A stretch of DNA of 64,000 bases, taken from contig NZ_JAQLDU010000001.1 of assembly GCF_028209625.1 (NCBI RefSeq), positions 62,001 to 126,000 of the forward strand, read 5' to 3'. The stretch is from Collinsella aerofaciens (GTDB lineage Bacteria; Actinomycetota; Coriobacteriia; Coriobacteriales; Coriobacteriaceae). Both the position numbers and the translations under genes were made by a program. The notes under the pieces were generated by a model, which was given only the letters and a program-made list of their open reading frames with translations, was not told the DNA's origin and ran no database searches. Below, one piece after another: positions 31,863-40,095 of this stretch (its first letter is position 1; the number at the start of each line of letters is the position of its first letter).

Positions 31863-33296
31863 CTAATTCCAAGACTGTTGATGCTCTTCGTAGGTTTGCG
31901 AGAAGTACTCCTCGTCCTGCGTAATGTAGAAATACAGGTCATCGGAGTCGGTCGGCTCAAGCGTGGCCTTGAGTGCCTCGAGCGACGGAGAGCAGATGGG
32001 CGTGGGTGGCAGGCCCTCGTGCTTATAGGTGTTATACGGGCTATCGCTCTGCAGGTCGTCGGCGGTAACCTCGCCACCGGTGACATACATCATGGTCGCA
32101 TCGCTGTTGAGATAGCGCAGACCGTCGAGCTTGCCGGCAAGGCGGTTGTAGAAGACCGAGGCCACGTGCGCACGTTGATCGGCGTTGAGGCCCTCGCGCT
32201 CAACGATCGAGGCCAAGTTAACGATGTCGTAGTCGGACATCTCCACACCGTAGCGCTCCTTGATCTTGGCTTCGCAGCTCGCAAAGTCAAGCGACTTGTA
32301 CTCAGTCTTAAACTGATCGAGCATGGCACGAATCACGTCATCGGCCGTCGGCGAATCACCCAACGAATAGGTCTTGGGGAACAAGAAACCCTCGAGCGAG
32401 TCGTTGGCGGCGCCCTTAAGGAAGCTATAGTCGTCCACGTAGTTGGAGGCCTTGGCCTGGTTGAGGAAGTCTTCCATAGAGATGCTGTCGTAGGCCTGGG
32501 CCACGCGGTCGGCGACTTGATCGACTGTCAGACCCTCAGGGATAGTCAGCGCATTGGAGCCCGCGTTGGGGCCTTCCATGAGCTGCTGAACAACCTTGGT
32601 CGCATCCATGAGTGTGGTGAACGAATAAGTACCAGGCTTGAGCGACATATCGGCGTTGAGCTTTTTCACCGCCGCGTAGTAATCCTTGGGATTTTCGACG
32701 ATGTGGTTCTCGGAGAGAATCGAGGCGATCGCATCACCCGAAGCACCGTCGGGAATGGTCACCGTAACCTGCTGACCAGCCGTGACCTTCGTATCCTCAC
32801 CGGCAAAGAAGCCCTTGACGGCAGGCACGACAAAGAAAGCGATCGCAGCAAGCGCGAGCACCGCCACCACAACGCCGATAATCATGGGAACCGGAGAACT
32901 CTTCTTTTGGACACCGCGACGAGCATGCGTGTTGTAGCTCGAGCGGGTCGCCGGAGCAACGCCATGCGAGCCGCGAGCGTGATGCGAATGCGATTGGGGG
33001 GCCTGCGTTCGCTGGGTAGGTGCCTGCTGCTTAAAGCGGGTACCGCTTGCAGGCTGGGTCGTACGAGCAGTGGGCTGCTGAGCCGCGTGAGAAGCCGGAT
33101 GCTGAACCGAACGAACAGAAGGCTGCTGACCCGCCCGTTGAACAGGCTGGGCCGAGCGAGAGGAGGACTGCACCGGGCGCGCGGCAGGCTGAGCTGCGCG
33201 CTGCGTCGGCTGTGCCGGACGCTGGCCAGGCTGGCCAGGGCGCGACGCCGGCTGACGTGTACGATTCGGCTGGCGCGGATCGGAAGCACTAGGCAT
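31863..33296 (-). CDS. mltG: Endolytic peptidoglycan transglycosylase MltG with long Pro/Gln/Arg-rich tail
   Basis: A 477-residue membrane-bound lytic transglycosylase that cuts nascent glycan strands. Residues 1-130 are a cytoplasmic low-complexity tail rich in Pro, Gln, Arg and Ala; one membrane segment follows (VPMIIGVVVAVLALAAIAFF), then a LysM-like part and the YceG catalytic domain with VNLASIVEREG (catalytic Glu), LRYLNSDATMMYV and SPYNTYKHEGLPPTPI. The start overlaps ruvX by eight bases. The tail is longer than in Bacillus or E. coli MltG. Confidence 0.92.
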   Translation of the reverse strand: MPSASDPRQPNRTRQPASRPGQPGQRPAQPTQRAAQPAARPVQSSSRSAQPVQRAGQQPSVRSVQHPASHAAQQPTARTTQPASGTRFKQQAPTQRTQAPQSHSHHARGSHGVAPATRSSYNTHARRGVQKKSSPVPMIIGVVVAVLALAAIAFFVVPAVKGFFAGEDTKVTAGQQVTVTIPDGASGDAIASILSENHIVENPKDYYAAVKKLNADMSLKPGTYSFTTLMDATKVVQQLMEGPNAGSNALTIPEGLTVDQVADRVAQAYDSISMEDFLNQAKASNYVDDYSFLKGAANDSLEGFLFPKTYSLGDSPTADDVIRAMLDQFKTEYKSLDFASCEAKIKERYGVEMSDYDIVNLASIVEREGLNADQRAHVASVFYNRLAGKLDGLRYLNSDATMMYVTGGEVTADDLQSDSPYNTYKHEGLPPTPICSPSLEALKATLEPTDSDDLYFYITQDEEYFSQTYEEHQQSWN

Positions 33297-33717
33297 GCGA
33301 AACCTCCTCGTTTTTACGATCGAGCCACGTCTGCAAAAACAGGCTGGCGGCGATCATGTCGACCTTGCCCCTCATTTGCTTTTCATTGAGCCCCTGCTCG
33401 CGCAGGATACGCTTTGCCTCTTGCGAGGACAGACGCTCGTCCTCAAACTCAAGCGGAAGATCGAGCTCTTGGGCAATCTTTTGCGCCACGGCGGCAACGC
33501 GCTCGGCCTGGGGGCCGGGCTCACCGGCCATGGTCAGGGGACGTCCGCTTACCAGAATGTCGGGCTCATAGTCCTCGACCAGATAGCGGAACGTCTTGGC
33601 CACACCGGTGACTTCGGCGGCCGGGAGCACCTTGACGGGCATCGCCATCTTGCCATCACGGCTCGAGACGGCGATGCCGATCCTGGTCTCCCCTATGTCC
33701 AGCGCGAGCGCGACCAC
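33289..33717 (-). CDS. ruvX: Holliday junction resolvase-like protein RuvX/YqgF
   Basis: A 142-residue RNase H-fold protein. ALDIGETRIGIAVS carries the first catalytic Asp, PLEFEDERLSSQEAK the Glu and GKVDMIAASLFLQTWL the last Asp. YqgF proteins act in 16S rRNA maturation and possibly recombination. It sits between alaS (17-base gap) and mltG (overlap), a common arrangement in Gram-positives. Confidence 0.93.
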   Translation of the reverse strand: MVALALDIGETRIGIAVSSRDGKMAMPVKVLPAAEVTGVAKTFRYLVEDYEPDILVSGRPLTMAGEPGPQAERVAAVAQKIAQELDLPLEFEDERLSSQEAKRILREQGLNEKQMRGKVDMIAASLFLQTWLDRKNEEVSHA

Positions 33718-33734
33718 AGCGACTACCTAGATTC

Positions 33735-36392
33735 TTAGGCGCCGAGCGCGGTCTTAGCGGCCGCGAGGGCATCGGCGATGCCAGCGGCGTTCTTGCCACC
33801 GGCCTGGGCCATGTTGGGACGGCCGCCACCGCAACCGTCGACCAGGCCCGCGATCTGCTTGATCACGTTACCGGCGTGGAAACCGGCCTTGACGGCGTCA
33901 TCAGAGCCGGCGGCGAGCAGGGCCGGGGTGCCCTTCTCGGTCACGCTGGCGACGACGCAGGCGACAGGACCGGCGACCTTCTGGTGCACGGTATCCCAGA
34001 CGTTTCGCAGGTCGGCAGCCTCAAGGCCCTGGAGCTCAGCGACGACGAGCTTGTAGCCGTCGAGCTCGACGGCGCCCTCGATGGCGCTGGAGATAGCATC
34101 GGAGGAGCCACCGGTCAGCGCCTTCTTGAGCTTGTTGGAAGTCTCGCGCAGCTCGGCCTGCAGGTTCTCCACGCGGGCGGGAACCTCGTCGACGCGGCAC
34201 TTGAGCGCAGCGGCAGCGGCGTCGACGAGTGCCAGGCGGTCGGCCATGTAGTCGAGAGCACCCTTAGAGGTCACGGCCTCGATACGGCGGACGTTGGAAC
34301 CCGTGGAGGACTCGGAAATGATCTTGAACAGGCCGATCTCGGCGGTGTTGGCGGCATGGGTACCACCGCAGAGCTCACGGGAGAACGGCTGATCCTCAGC
34401 GCCCACGGAGACAACGCGGACGACGTCACCATACTTCTCGCCAAACAGGGCGACAGCACCGGCGGCCTTGGCCTCGTCGATGCCCATGACGCGGGTAACG
34501 ACCGGCTTGGAGGCGAAGATCTGCTGGTTGACCAGGTCCTCGACAGCCTTGAGCTGCTCAGAGGACAGGGCCTCGAAGTGCGTGAAGTCAAAGCGCAGGT
34601 GCGCGGGCGTCACCAGCGAGCCAGCCTGGGAGACATGCTCGCCCAGGACCTGCTTAAGCGCGGCGTCGAGCAGGTGCGTGGCGGTGTGGTTGCGACGCAG
34701 GAAGCCACGGCGCTCGGCGTCGAGCACGGCGGTCACGGTAGCACCGACGGTCAGCGTACCCTCGGCGACGTGGGCAACGTGAGCATACAGGCCGTTGTGG
34801 TTCTTGGTATCGGAAATGGTCACTGCAACGCCCTCGGCGGAAAGCTCACCGGCGTCACCCTGCTGGCCGCCCATCTCGGCATAGAACGGAGTGTGGTCGA
34901 GCACGACCTCGACATCCTCGCCAGCGGCAGCGGACTCAACGGACTCACCGTTGCGCACGATAGCGACAACCTTGGCGCCCTCGATGACGTCGTTGTCATA
35001 GCCGTCGAACTCGGTCGCAGCGACCTTGTCCGAAAGCTCGACCCACACGTCATTGAAGCTGCCCCAGGCATCGCCCTTGGCGTTGGCGCGGGCGCGGGCC
35101 TTCTGGTCCTCCATGCAAGCGGTGAAGCCGTCCATATCGACGTCGTGACCGGCGGCGCCGGCGATCTCGACAGTCAGATCAATGGGGAAACCAAAGGTGT
35201 CGTGAAGCTTAAAGGCAACATCGCCCGAAAGGACAGCGCCGTCGGCGAGCGCGGCCAGGGCCTCGTCCAGGTAGACGCGGCCGTTGTCGAGCGTCGTGGA
35301 GAAGCGCTCCTCCTCGGAGGCGACAATACCCTTAACGAGCGCGACGTTCTTGAGCAGCTCGGGATAAGCCTCGCCCATCTGAGCGTTGACCTCGTCGATA
35401 AACTTGGTCAGGAAGGCGCCCTCGATGCCCAGCAGACGACCGTGGAACACGGCACGACGGAGCAGGCGGCGAAGGACGTACTCGCGACCCTCGTTGCCGG
35501 GCAGGATGCCGTCGGAGATCATAAAGTCGACGGCACGGGAGTGGTCGGCGATGATGCGCAGGGAGCGGCTGGCGCCGGAGTAATCGTCGGCGTCATAGGT
35601 CTTGCCGCTGATCTTCTCGCCCAGCTTGATGAGGTGCTGCATCAGATCGCCGTCGTAGTTAGCGGTCTTGTGCTGCATGATGGCGGCCATGCGCTCCAGA
35701 CCCATGCCCGTATCGAGGTTGCGGTGCGGCAGCTCCGGCATGGAGCCGTCCTCCTGGCGGTCGTACTGGGTAAACACGAGGTTCCAGAACTCAAGGAAGC
35801 GGTCGCAGTCGCAGCCAGGCTTGCAGTCGGGGCTGCCGCAACCGACCTCCTCGCCCATGTCAAAGTAGATCTCGGAGCACGGACCGCAGGGGCCGGTGGG
35901 GCCAGCGGCCCAGAAGTTGTCGTCCTCGCCCAGGCGGGAGATGTGATCCTCGGCAACGCCCAGAGAGCGCCACACGTCGTGGGTCTCGTCGTCCTCGGTA
36001 AAGACGGTAAAGTACAGGCGGTCGAGCGGAAGCTTGAACTCCTTGGTGATGAGCTCAAAGGCCCAAGCGCAGGCCTGCTGCTTGGAGACGCCGCCAAAGG
36101 AGAAGTCGCCGAGCATCTCAAAGAAGGACAGGTGACGGCCGTCCTCGCCGATGCAGTCGATGTCGTTGGTGCGGACGCACTTCTGGCAGGAGATCGCGCC
36201 GATCTCCTTCATGGTCTTCTTGCCCTGGTAGTACTCCTTAAACTGGTTCATGCCGGCGTTGGCAAGCAGCAGCGAAGGATCGTCGGGGACGAGGGACGAA
36301 GAAGGATAGAGCTTAAGACCGCGCTCCTCAAAGAAGTTGAGGAACTTGGAGCGAATCTCGGCCGTAGTCATTGACGGGTAGTCAGCACTCAT
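33735..36392 (-). CDS. alaS: Alanyl-tRNA synthetase
   Basis: An 885-residue class II synthetase. The catalytic core starts near residue 10 (TTAEIRSKFLNFFEERG), with FFEMLGDFSFGG and CGPCSEIYFDMGEEVG, followed by the editing domain (HTATHLLDAALKQVLG with zinc-binding His, and SRELCGGTHAANT) and the C-terminal DHHA1 part (GCGGGRPNMAQAGGKN). Starts at 36392 or 36371 are both possible. Length agrees with the family. Confidence 0.96.
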   Translation of the reverse strand: MSADYPSMTTAEIRSKFLNFFEERGLKLYPSSSLVPDDPSLLLANAGMNQFKEYYQGKKTMKEIGAISCQKCVRTNDIDCIGEDGRHLSFFEMLGDFSFGGVSKQQACAWAFELITKEFKLPLDRLYFTVFTEDDETHDVWRSLGVAEDHISRLGEDDNFWAAGPTGPCGPCSEIYFDMGEEVGCGSPDCKPGCDCDRFLEFWNLVFTQYDRQEDGSMPELPHRNLDTGMGLERMAAIMQHKTANYDGDLMQHLIKLGEKISGKTYDADDYSGASRSLRIIADHSRAVDFMISDGILPGNEGREYVLRRLLRRAVFHGRLLGIEGAFLTKFIDEVNAQMGEAYPELLKNVALVKGIVASEEERFSTTLDNGRVYLDEALAALADGAVLSGDVAFKLHDTFGFPIDLTVEIAGAAGHDVDMDGFTACMEDQKARARANAKGDAWGSFNDVWVELSDKVAATEFDGYDNDVIEGAKVVAIVRNGESVESAAAGEDVEVVLDHTPFYAEMGGQQGDAGELSAEGVAVTISDTKNHNGLYAHVAHVAEGTLTVGATVTAVLDAERRGFLRRNHTATHLLDAALKQVLGEHVSQAGSLVTPAHLRFDFTHFEALSSEQLKAVEDLVNQQIFASKPVVTRVMGIDEAKAAGAVALFGEKYGDVVRVVSVGAEDQPFSRELCGGTHAANTAEIGLFKIISESSTGSNVRRIEAVTSKGALDYMADRLALVDAAAAALKCRVDEVPARVENLQAELRETSNKLKKALTGGSSDAISSAIEGAVELDGYKLVVAELQGLEAADLRNVWDTVHQKVAGPVACVVASVTEKGTPALLAAGSDDAVKAGFHAGNVIKQIAGLVDGCGGGRPNMAQAGGKNAAGIADALAAAKTALGA

Positions 36393-36589
36393 AGAGGGAA
36401 TCTCCTCGGTTTCACATCGAAACAGTTCAAACGTAACGATATTACCATCCCACCGCGCCTGTGCAAAAAAGAGGGCCGCCAAACAGCGACCCTCCAGCGA
36501 AAGTGCACGTTATTTAGGTCTGTCAAATACTTTGAAAAAAAATGATTTCGGTAAAATTTCATATAAGAATCGTCCGGAAGGAGCGATCG

Positions 36590-36829
36590 ATGAATAGCAA
36601 ACGGTTTGCCGTGAATGCACTGACCTCAGTAGCCCTTTTAGCAATCTTCGCTTACTCGAGCTGGTATGTGAACCAGCCGAGATTTGGCTACGCATTGTAC
36701 GCAGTAACATCTGGCGATAAAGCGTATTACACCCTAAGCGCAATTGACGCCATCTTTTTCTATGTGGCTGGCCCCTTATCAATCGCTTTGATCGCGTTTA
36801 TTGTTATTTACAACATCAAGAAACGCTAA
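36590..36829 (+). CDS. Small two-helix membrane protein of unknown function
   Basis: A 79-residue protein with two membrane segments (about residues 8-25 and 52-74), a short outer loop (YVNQPRFGYALYAVTSGDKA) and a basic end NIKKR, so both ends should face the cytoplasm. GGAAGGAG lies seven bases before ATG 36590, which supports real translation. It is noticeably AT-richer than its neighbours and convergent with the AI-2E-type gene, ending seven bases from that gene's stop. No family is recognised. Confidence 0.65.
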   Translation: MNSKRFAVNALTSVALLAIFAYSSWYVNQPRFGYALYAVTSGDKAYYTLSAIDAIFFYVAGPLSIALIAFIVIYNIKKR

Positions 36830-36835
36830 CAGGGC

Positions 36836-38248
36836 CTATTTGGAATCCGAATCGTCCATGGAGCCGTCGATGCCGGTTTTGGTGTCGTCGTCCGTATTGG
36901 AATCGTCATCCTTGGCGAAGGGGTTCTTGAAAAAGCCTGTCGCGTCGGGCTGCAGGCCTGAGAGCTTAATCCAGGGATTATCGAGCTCGGGCTTGGGCAT
37001 TGCCTGGGCCTCGGGCGCGGTCTCGTTGCCGATAAGCTCGGACTCATAGATGAACGTATCGTCTCCGAGCGCGTCGTAGGCGGCGACCGGGTTACCCTCG
37101 GTATCGCGATACGGAGTGCCCTTAAACACGGCGCCGTCGTATGCCACGAGCTGACGGCCGGTCTCGTTCTCAAAGTAGTAGACGAAGATGCCCTTGAGGG
37201 CCGCGCACAGCGGAATGGCGATAACCATGCCGATGGGACCCATGAGTGCCGAACCGATAACGAGGGCCGTCAGGCTCATAACGGGATGCACCTGCACCGA
37301 GCTCTGCATGACCTTAGGCGAAATGACATTATCGGTGACGTTTTGAGCCACCATGGTCACGACAAGCGTCCACAACGCCAGCATGGGGCTGAACATAAAG
37401 CCGAGCACCGTGGCGATCGCCGCACTCACCCAGGGACCGACAACCGGAACCAGGTGCATAATGCCGGTAAAGATAGCCATGAGTGCTGCATACGGATGGC
37501 CGATGATCGTAAAACCAATAAAGGCAAGAAAACCGCCACAGATCGATGTGATGACCATGCCACGCATGTAGCCGCCGACCGAACGCGAAAGGATGGCCAC
37601 CATAAAGCGGTAAGAGGTCTCCTTTTCCTGCCCGATGATGGTGCAGACCTCGTGGTGCATGCGGGGATAATCGCAGGCAAGCCAGTAGGCAAGCACCAGA
37701 CCCAGGAAGATGACGAACAGCTGCGAGGCCGTGTTGGTAATGAGCGGAAACACACCGCGGCCGAGCTCAGCAGCGATTTGCGAGACGTACTTGGACGCTA
37801 CGGTAACCAACGAAGAAAGATTGTCGTCCAGATACTCCTTGAGCGGCGTGTTGTTGAGCGTCTTGACATGCGAGACCATCTCGTTGAGGTCGCCACCCGC
37901 AACACGAAGCTGCTCGGGCAGGCGGCTCAGGACTTCCATGATCTGACCAAAAAGAATCGGCGACAAGATGCAAACGACACCGACGAGCACAGCAACGACC
38001 ACAATAAGCGCGATAAGCGAACCGATGCCGCGATTCACGCCATGGTGCTCGAGCCAGTTGGTGATCGGGGACATCACAAAAGCAATGATGGAGCCGACGG
38101 CAAGAAACTCAATAACCGGTGCCAGGATGCCCATAAGGTTAAAGATGACGGCGGCGATGACGATGCAACCGACGACAGCCCAAATGCGAAGCGTCAGAAT
38201 GCGGGTATCGCGCAGCGTGCGGTCGGTTTGTTGGGGGTGCTCACTCAT
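36836..38248 (-). CDS. AI-2E-family transporter (TqsA/PerM-like)
   Basis: A 470-residue polytopic membrane protein with about eight segments. SIIAFVMSPITNWLEHHGVNR cut at its start and PVVGPWVSAAIATVLGFM, QNVTDNVISPKVM and SLTALVIGSALMGPIGM are the family blocks. Members export autoinducer-2 or act in ion/stress tolerance; the substrate here is open. The last 100 residues are an acidic, low-complexity cytoplasmic tail. Its start overlaps the sigma-factor stop by four bases, so it may belong to the same transcript. Confidence 0.88.
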   Translation of the reverse strand: MSEHPQQTDRTLRDTRILTLRIWAVVGCIVIAAVIFNLMGILAPVIEFLAVGSIIAFVMSPITNWLEHHGVNRGIGSLIALIVVVAVLVGVVCILSPILFGQIMEVLSRLPEQLRVAGGDLNEMVSHVKTLNNTPLKEYLDDNLSSLVTVASKYVSQIAAELGRGVFPLITNTASQLFVIFLGLVLAYWLACDYPRMHHEVCTIIGQEKETSYRFMVAILSRSVGGYMRGMVITSICGGFLAFIGFTIIGHPYAALMAIFTGIMHLVPVVGPWVSAAIATVLGFMFSPMLALWTLVVTMVAQNVTDNVISPKVMQSSVQVHPVMSLTALVIGSALMGPIGMVIAIPLCAALKGIFVYYFENETGRQLVAYDGAVFKGTPYRDTEGNPVAAYDALGDDTFIYESELIGNETAPEAQAMPKPELDNPWIKLSGLQPDATGFFKNPFAKDDDSNTDDDTKTGIDGSMDDSDSK

Positions 38249-39036
38249 GAACGAACCATTACTCCGTCAGGGTCAATCTTGTCTTGAATCTTCTTGAGGG
38301 TGCGGCGCAGTAGGCGCGAGACCTGCACCTGCGAAATGCCCAGCTTCTTGGCGATCTCGATCTGGGTCATGCCCTTCACAAAGCGTAGCTCGATCACCTC
38401 ACGCTCGCGCGGCGAGAAATCGCGGATGGCTTCCTCGATTACCAGGCGGTCATCGGTAAAGTCGAGCTCGTTGTCGTCGTCGGCATAGCGATCGAGAATC
38501 GAGGGAGCATCGTCGGAGTCGGACGCGCCGGGAGCCTCGATGGGCACCGACGTATAGGCCGACGACGACTCCATGGCCTCCAGGACCTCGTCGACGGTCA
38601 CGTCCAGGTACTCAGCGATTTCTTCGACCTTGGGCGAGCGCTGCAACTCGTTGGTAAGCTTGTCGGTAGCCTGGTTAACCTTGGCAGAAAGCTCCTGCAG
38701 GCGACGAGGCACGCGCACGCTCCAGCCCTTGTCACGGAAGTGACGCTTGACCTCGCCCAAGATGGTGGGCGTGGCAAACGTGGTGAACTCGAGTCCGCGC
38801 TCAGGGTCAAAGCGGTCGATTGCCTTGAGCAGGCCCAAATAGCCAACCTGCATCAGGTCGTCGAGCGGCTCGCCGCGATTCTTAAATTTGTTGGCAAGGA
38901 ACCTTACCAGGTTCATATGGGACATGACGAGCTGCTCGCGGGCGTCCGGATCACCGGTCTCCTTATAACGACGAAATAGCTCGCGGGTTTTCTCCTTGTC
39001 CCAAGCGGTCTTGCCGCTCCGGGAACGTTCGGTCAT
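38245..39036 (-). CDS. SigB/SigF/SigG-type RNA polymerase sigma factor
   Basis: A 263-residue group 3 sigma-70 factor. Region 2 is LVMSHMNLVRFLANKFKNRG and DDLMQVGYLGLLKAIDRFDP with FTTFATPTILGEVKRHFRDK; region 3 follows; region 4 is FSPREREVIELRFVKGMTQ and ISQVQVSRLLRRTLKKIQ. The subfamily controls general stress or sporulation-type programmes; this host is not expected to sporulate, so stress is likelier. The gene for an RsbW-like protein lies one base upstream. Confidence 0.93.
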   Translation of the reverse strand: MTERSRSGKTAWDKEKTRELFRRYKETGDPDAREQLVMSHMNLVRFLANKFKNRGEPLDDLMQVGYLGLLKAIDRFDPERGLEFTTFATPTILGEVKRHFRDKGWSVRVPRRLQELSAKVNQATDKLTNELQRSPKVEEIAEYLDVTVDEVLEAMESSSAYTSVPIEAPGASDSDDAPSILDRYADDDNELDFTDDRLVIEEAIRDFSPREREVIELRFVKGMTQIEIAKKLGISQVQVSRLLRRTLKKIQDKIDPDGVMVRS

Positions 39037-39037
39037 A

Positions 39038-39415
39038 TTAGATATCCGCCTTGAGATCGAGGGAAAGCGTCAGGGGCGCCGCAGTCTTTTCGTAGGAATC
39101 GCACACGCTCGCGAGAATAAGCTCGGCATACACGGCAGCCTGGTCATCCTCATCGACAGTCGCCTGGTCGCCAAAGGTAAAGATCATGCCCACATGCGTT
39201 TCGTCCACATCGAACTTGATCGTGATGTCGTCGGAATCAACCGCCGTACAGCCAAAAATGAAGGCCTCCTCGGCAGCCATGCGAATGTCCTCAATACGAT
39301 CGACGGACATGGAGCACAGCGCGCCAACATTGGCGGCGGTCATGCGCACGAGGCGCGCCAGACGCGGATCCCCAGCAACGGTCAGCGTGAGGGGGCAGGT
39401 TGCTTCGCTACTCAT
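39038..39415 (-). CDS. RsbW/SpoIIAB-like anti-sigma factor with degenerate ATP site
   Basis: A 125-residue protein whose first half follows the anti-sigma kinase pattern (RLARLVRMTAANVGALCSMS, VDRIEDIRMAAEEAFIFG), and its gene sits directly before the sigma factor, as spoIIAB does before spoIIAC. The ATP-binding features are missing: the N-box asparagine is not there (AAEEAFIFGC), no DxGxG follows, and the glycine-rich lid is absent. It may bind the sigma factor without kinase activity. No RsbV-type antagonist gene is visible. ATG 39415 overlaps the DUF948 gene end. Confidence 0.75.
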   Translation of the reverse strand: MSSEATCPLTLTVAGDPRLARLVRMTAANVGALCSMSVDRIEDIRMAAEEAFIFGCTAVDSDDITIKFDVDETHVGMIFTFGDQATVDEDDQAAVYAELILASVCDSYEKTAAPLTLSLDLKADI

Positions 39416-39995
39416 CGCAGGACTCCTCAGAGGTCTCGGCGGGCGTATAAGTGTAATACTGAGCCGGCCTGGCTGCAGACTTCTGCGCCACATCTGCGCC
39501 ATCGGCGGCCTCGTCCTCGCCAATTAGGACGCGCTCGGTGGGCTGCTCGGCCTCCGCAGCGGCAGCGGCGAGCTTACGCTCGGCGTCAGCTGCAGGTGCC
39601 TTCACCTTATTGAACAGCTTCTGCACGGCGCCGGCGGCAGAGTCGGTCACGCTCGACACAGCATTGCTGGCCTCGGCCATGCTGCCCGTAACCTCGGAAA
39701 TGTCGCGGACCACGGCTTCGACCTCTACGAGATTGGAGGTCAAGGCGTCGACGGCGGTCTTGCTCGACTTGAGCAGCGGCTCCATCTGCGCCAAGGCGGG
39801 CGTCAACTCATCGACGGCACCATCAAGCTTGGCAACCACGGGCTGTGCCTCGGCGAGTGTGTTGTTAAGATCGTTCACGGTCTTATCGAGCGAGTCAACG
39901 ACGGTGCGAGTCTTGCGCAGGGTAAGCGCGAGTTCGGCAACAGCCCACACGCCGGCAACAGCGAGCACCAGCAGGGCGATTTGAATGGGACTCAT
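39408..39995 (-). CDS. DUF948-type membrane-anchored coiled-coil protein
   Basis: A 195-residue protein with a single N-terminal membrane helix (IQIALLVLAVAGVWAVAELAL), then about 100 residues of heptad-like coil (VVDSLDKTVNDLNNTLAEA onward) resembling DUF948 and methyl-accepting coiled coils, then an Ala/Glu-rich tail ending in a Tyr/Thr motif. The catalytic role, if any, is unknown. It overlaps the anti-sigma gene by eight bases and starts the putative stress cluster. Confidence 0.75.
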   Translation of the reverse strand: MSPIQIALLVLAVAGVWAVAELALTLRKTRTVVDSLDKTVNDLNNTLAEAQPVVAKLDGAVDELTPALAQMEPLLKSSKTAVDALTSNLVEVEAVVRDISEVTGSMAEASNAVSSVTDSAAGAVQKLFNKVKAPAADAERKLAAAAAEAEQPTERVLIGEDEAADGADVAQKSAARPAQYYTYTPAETSEESCDE

Positions 39996-40095
39996 ACAAG
40001 CCTCCCAAAGGAATCGAAATACAGACGCTGTTCATGGTACCCCAAAGGGGACCGAACATGCCAAGCGTGAGATCCTGGGACAAAATAATCAGCAG

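Noticed and set aside
33876..36374. 832-codon open frame opposite alaS
   Set aside because: Antisense shadow; alaS is unmistakable on the minus strand.
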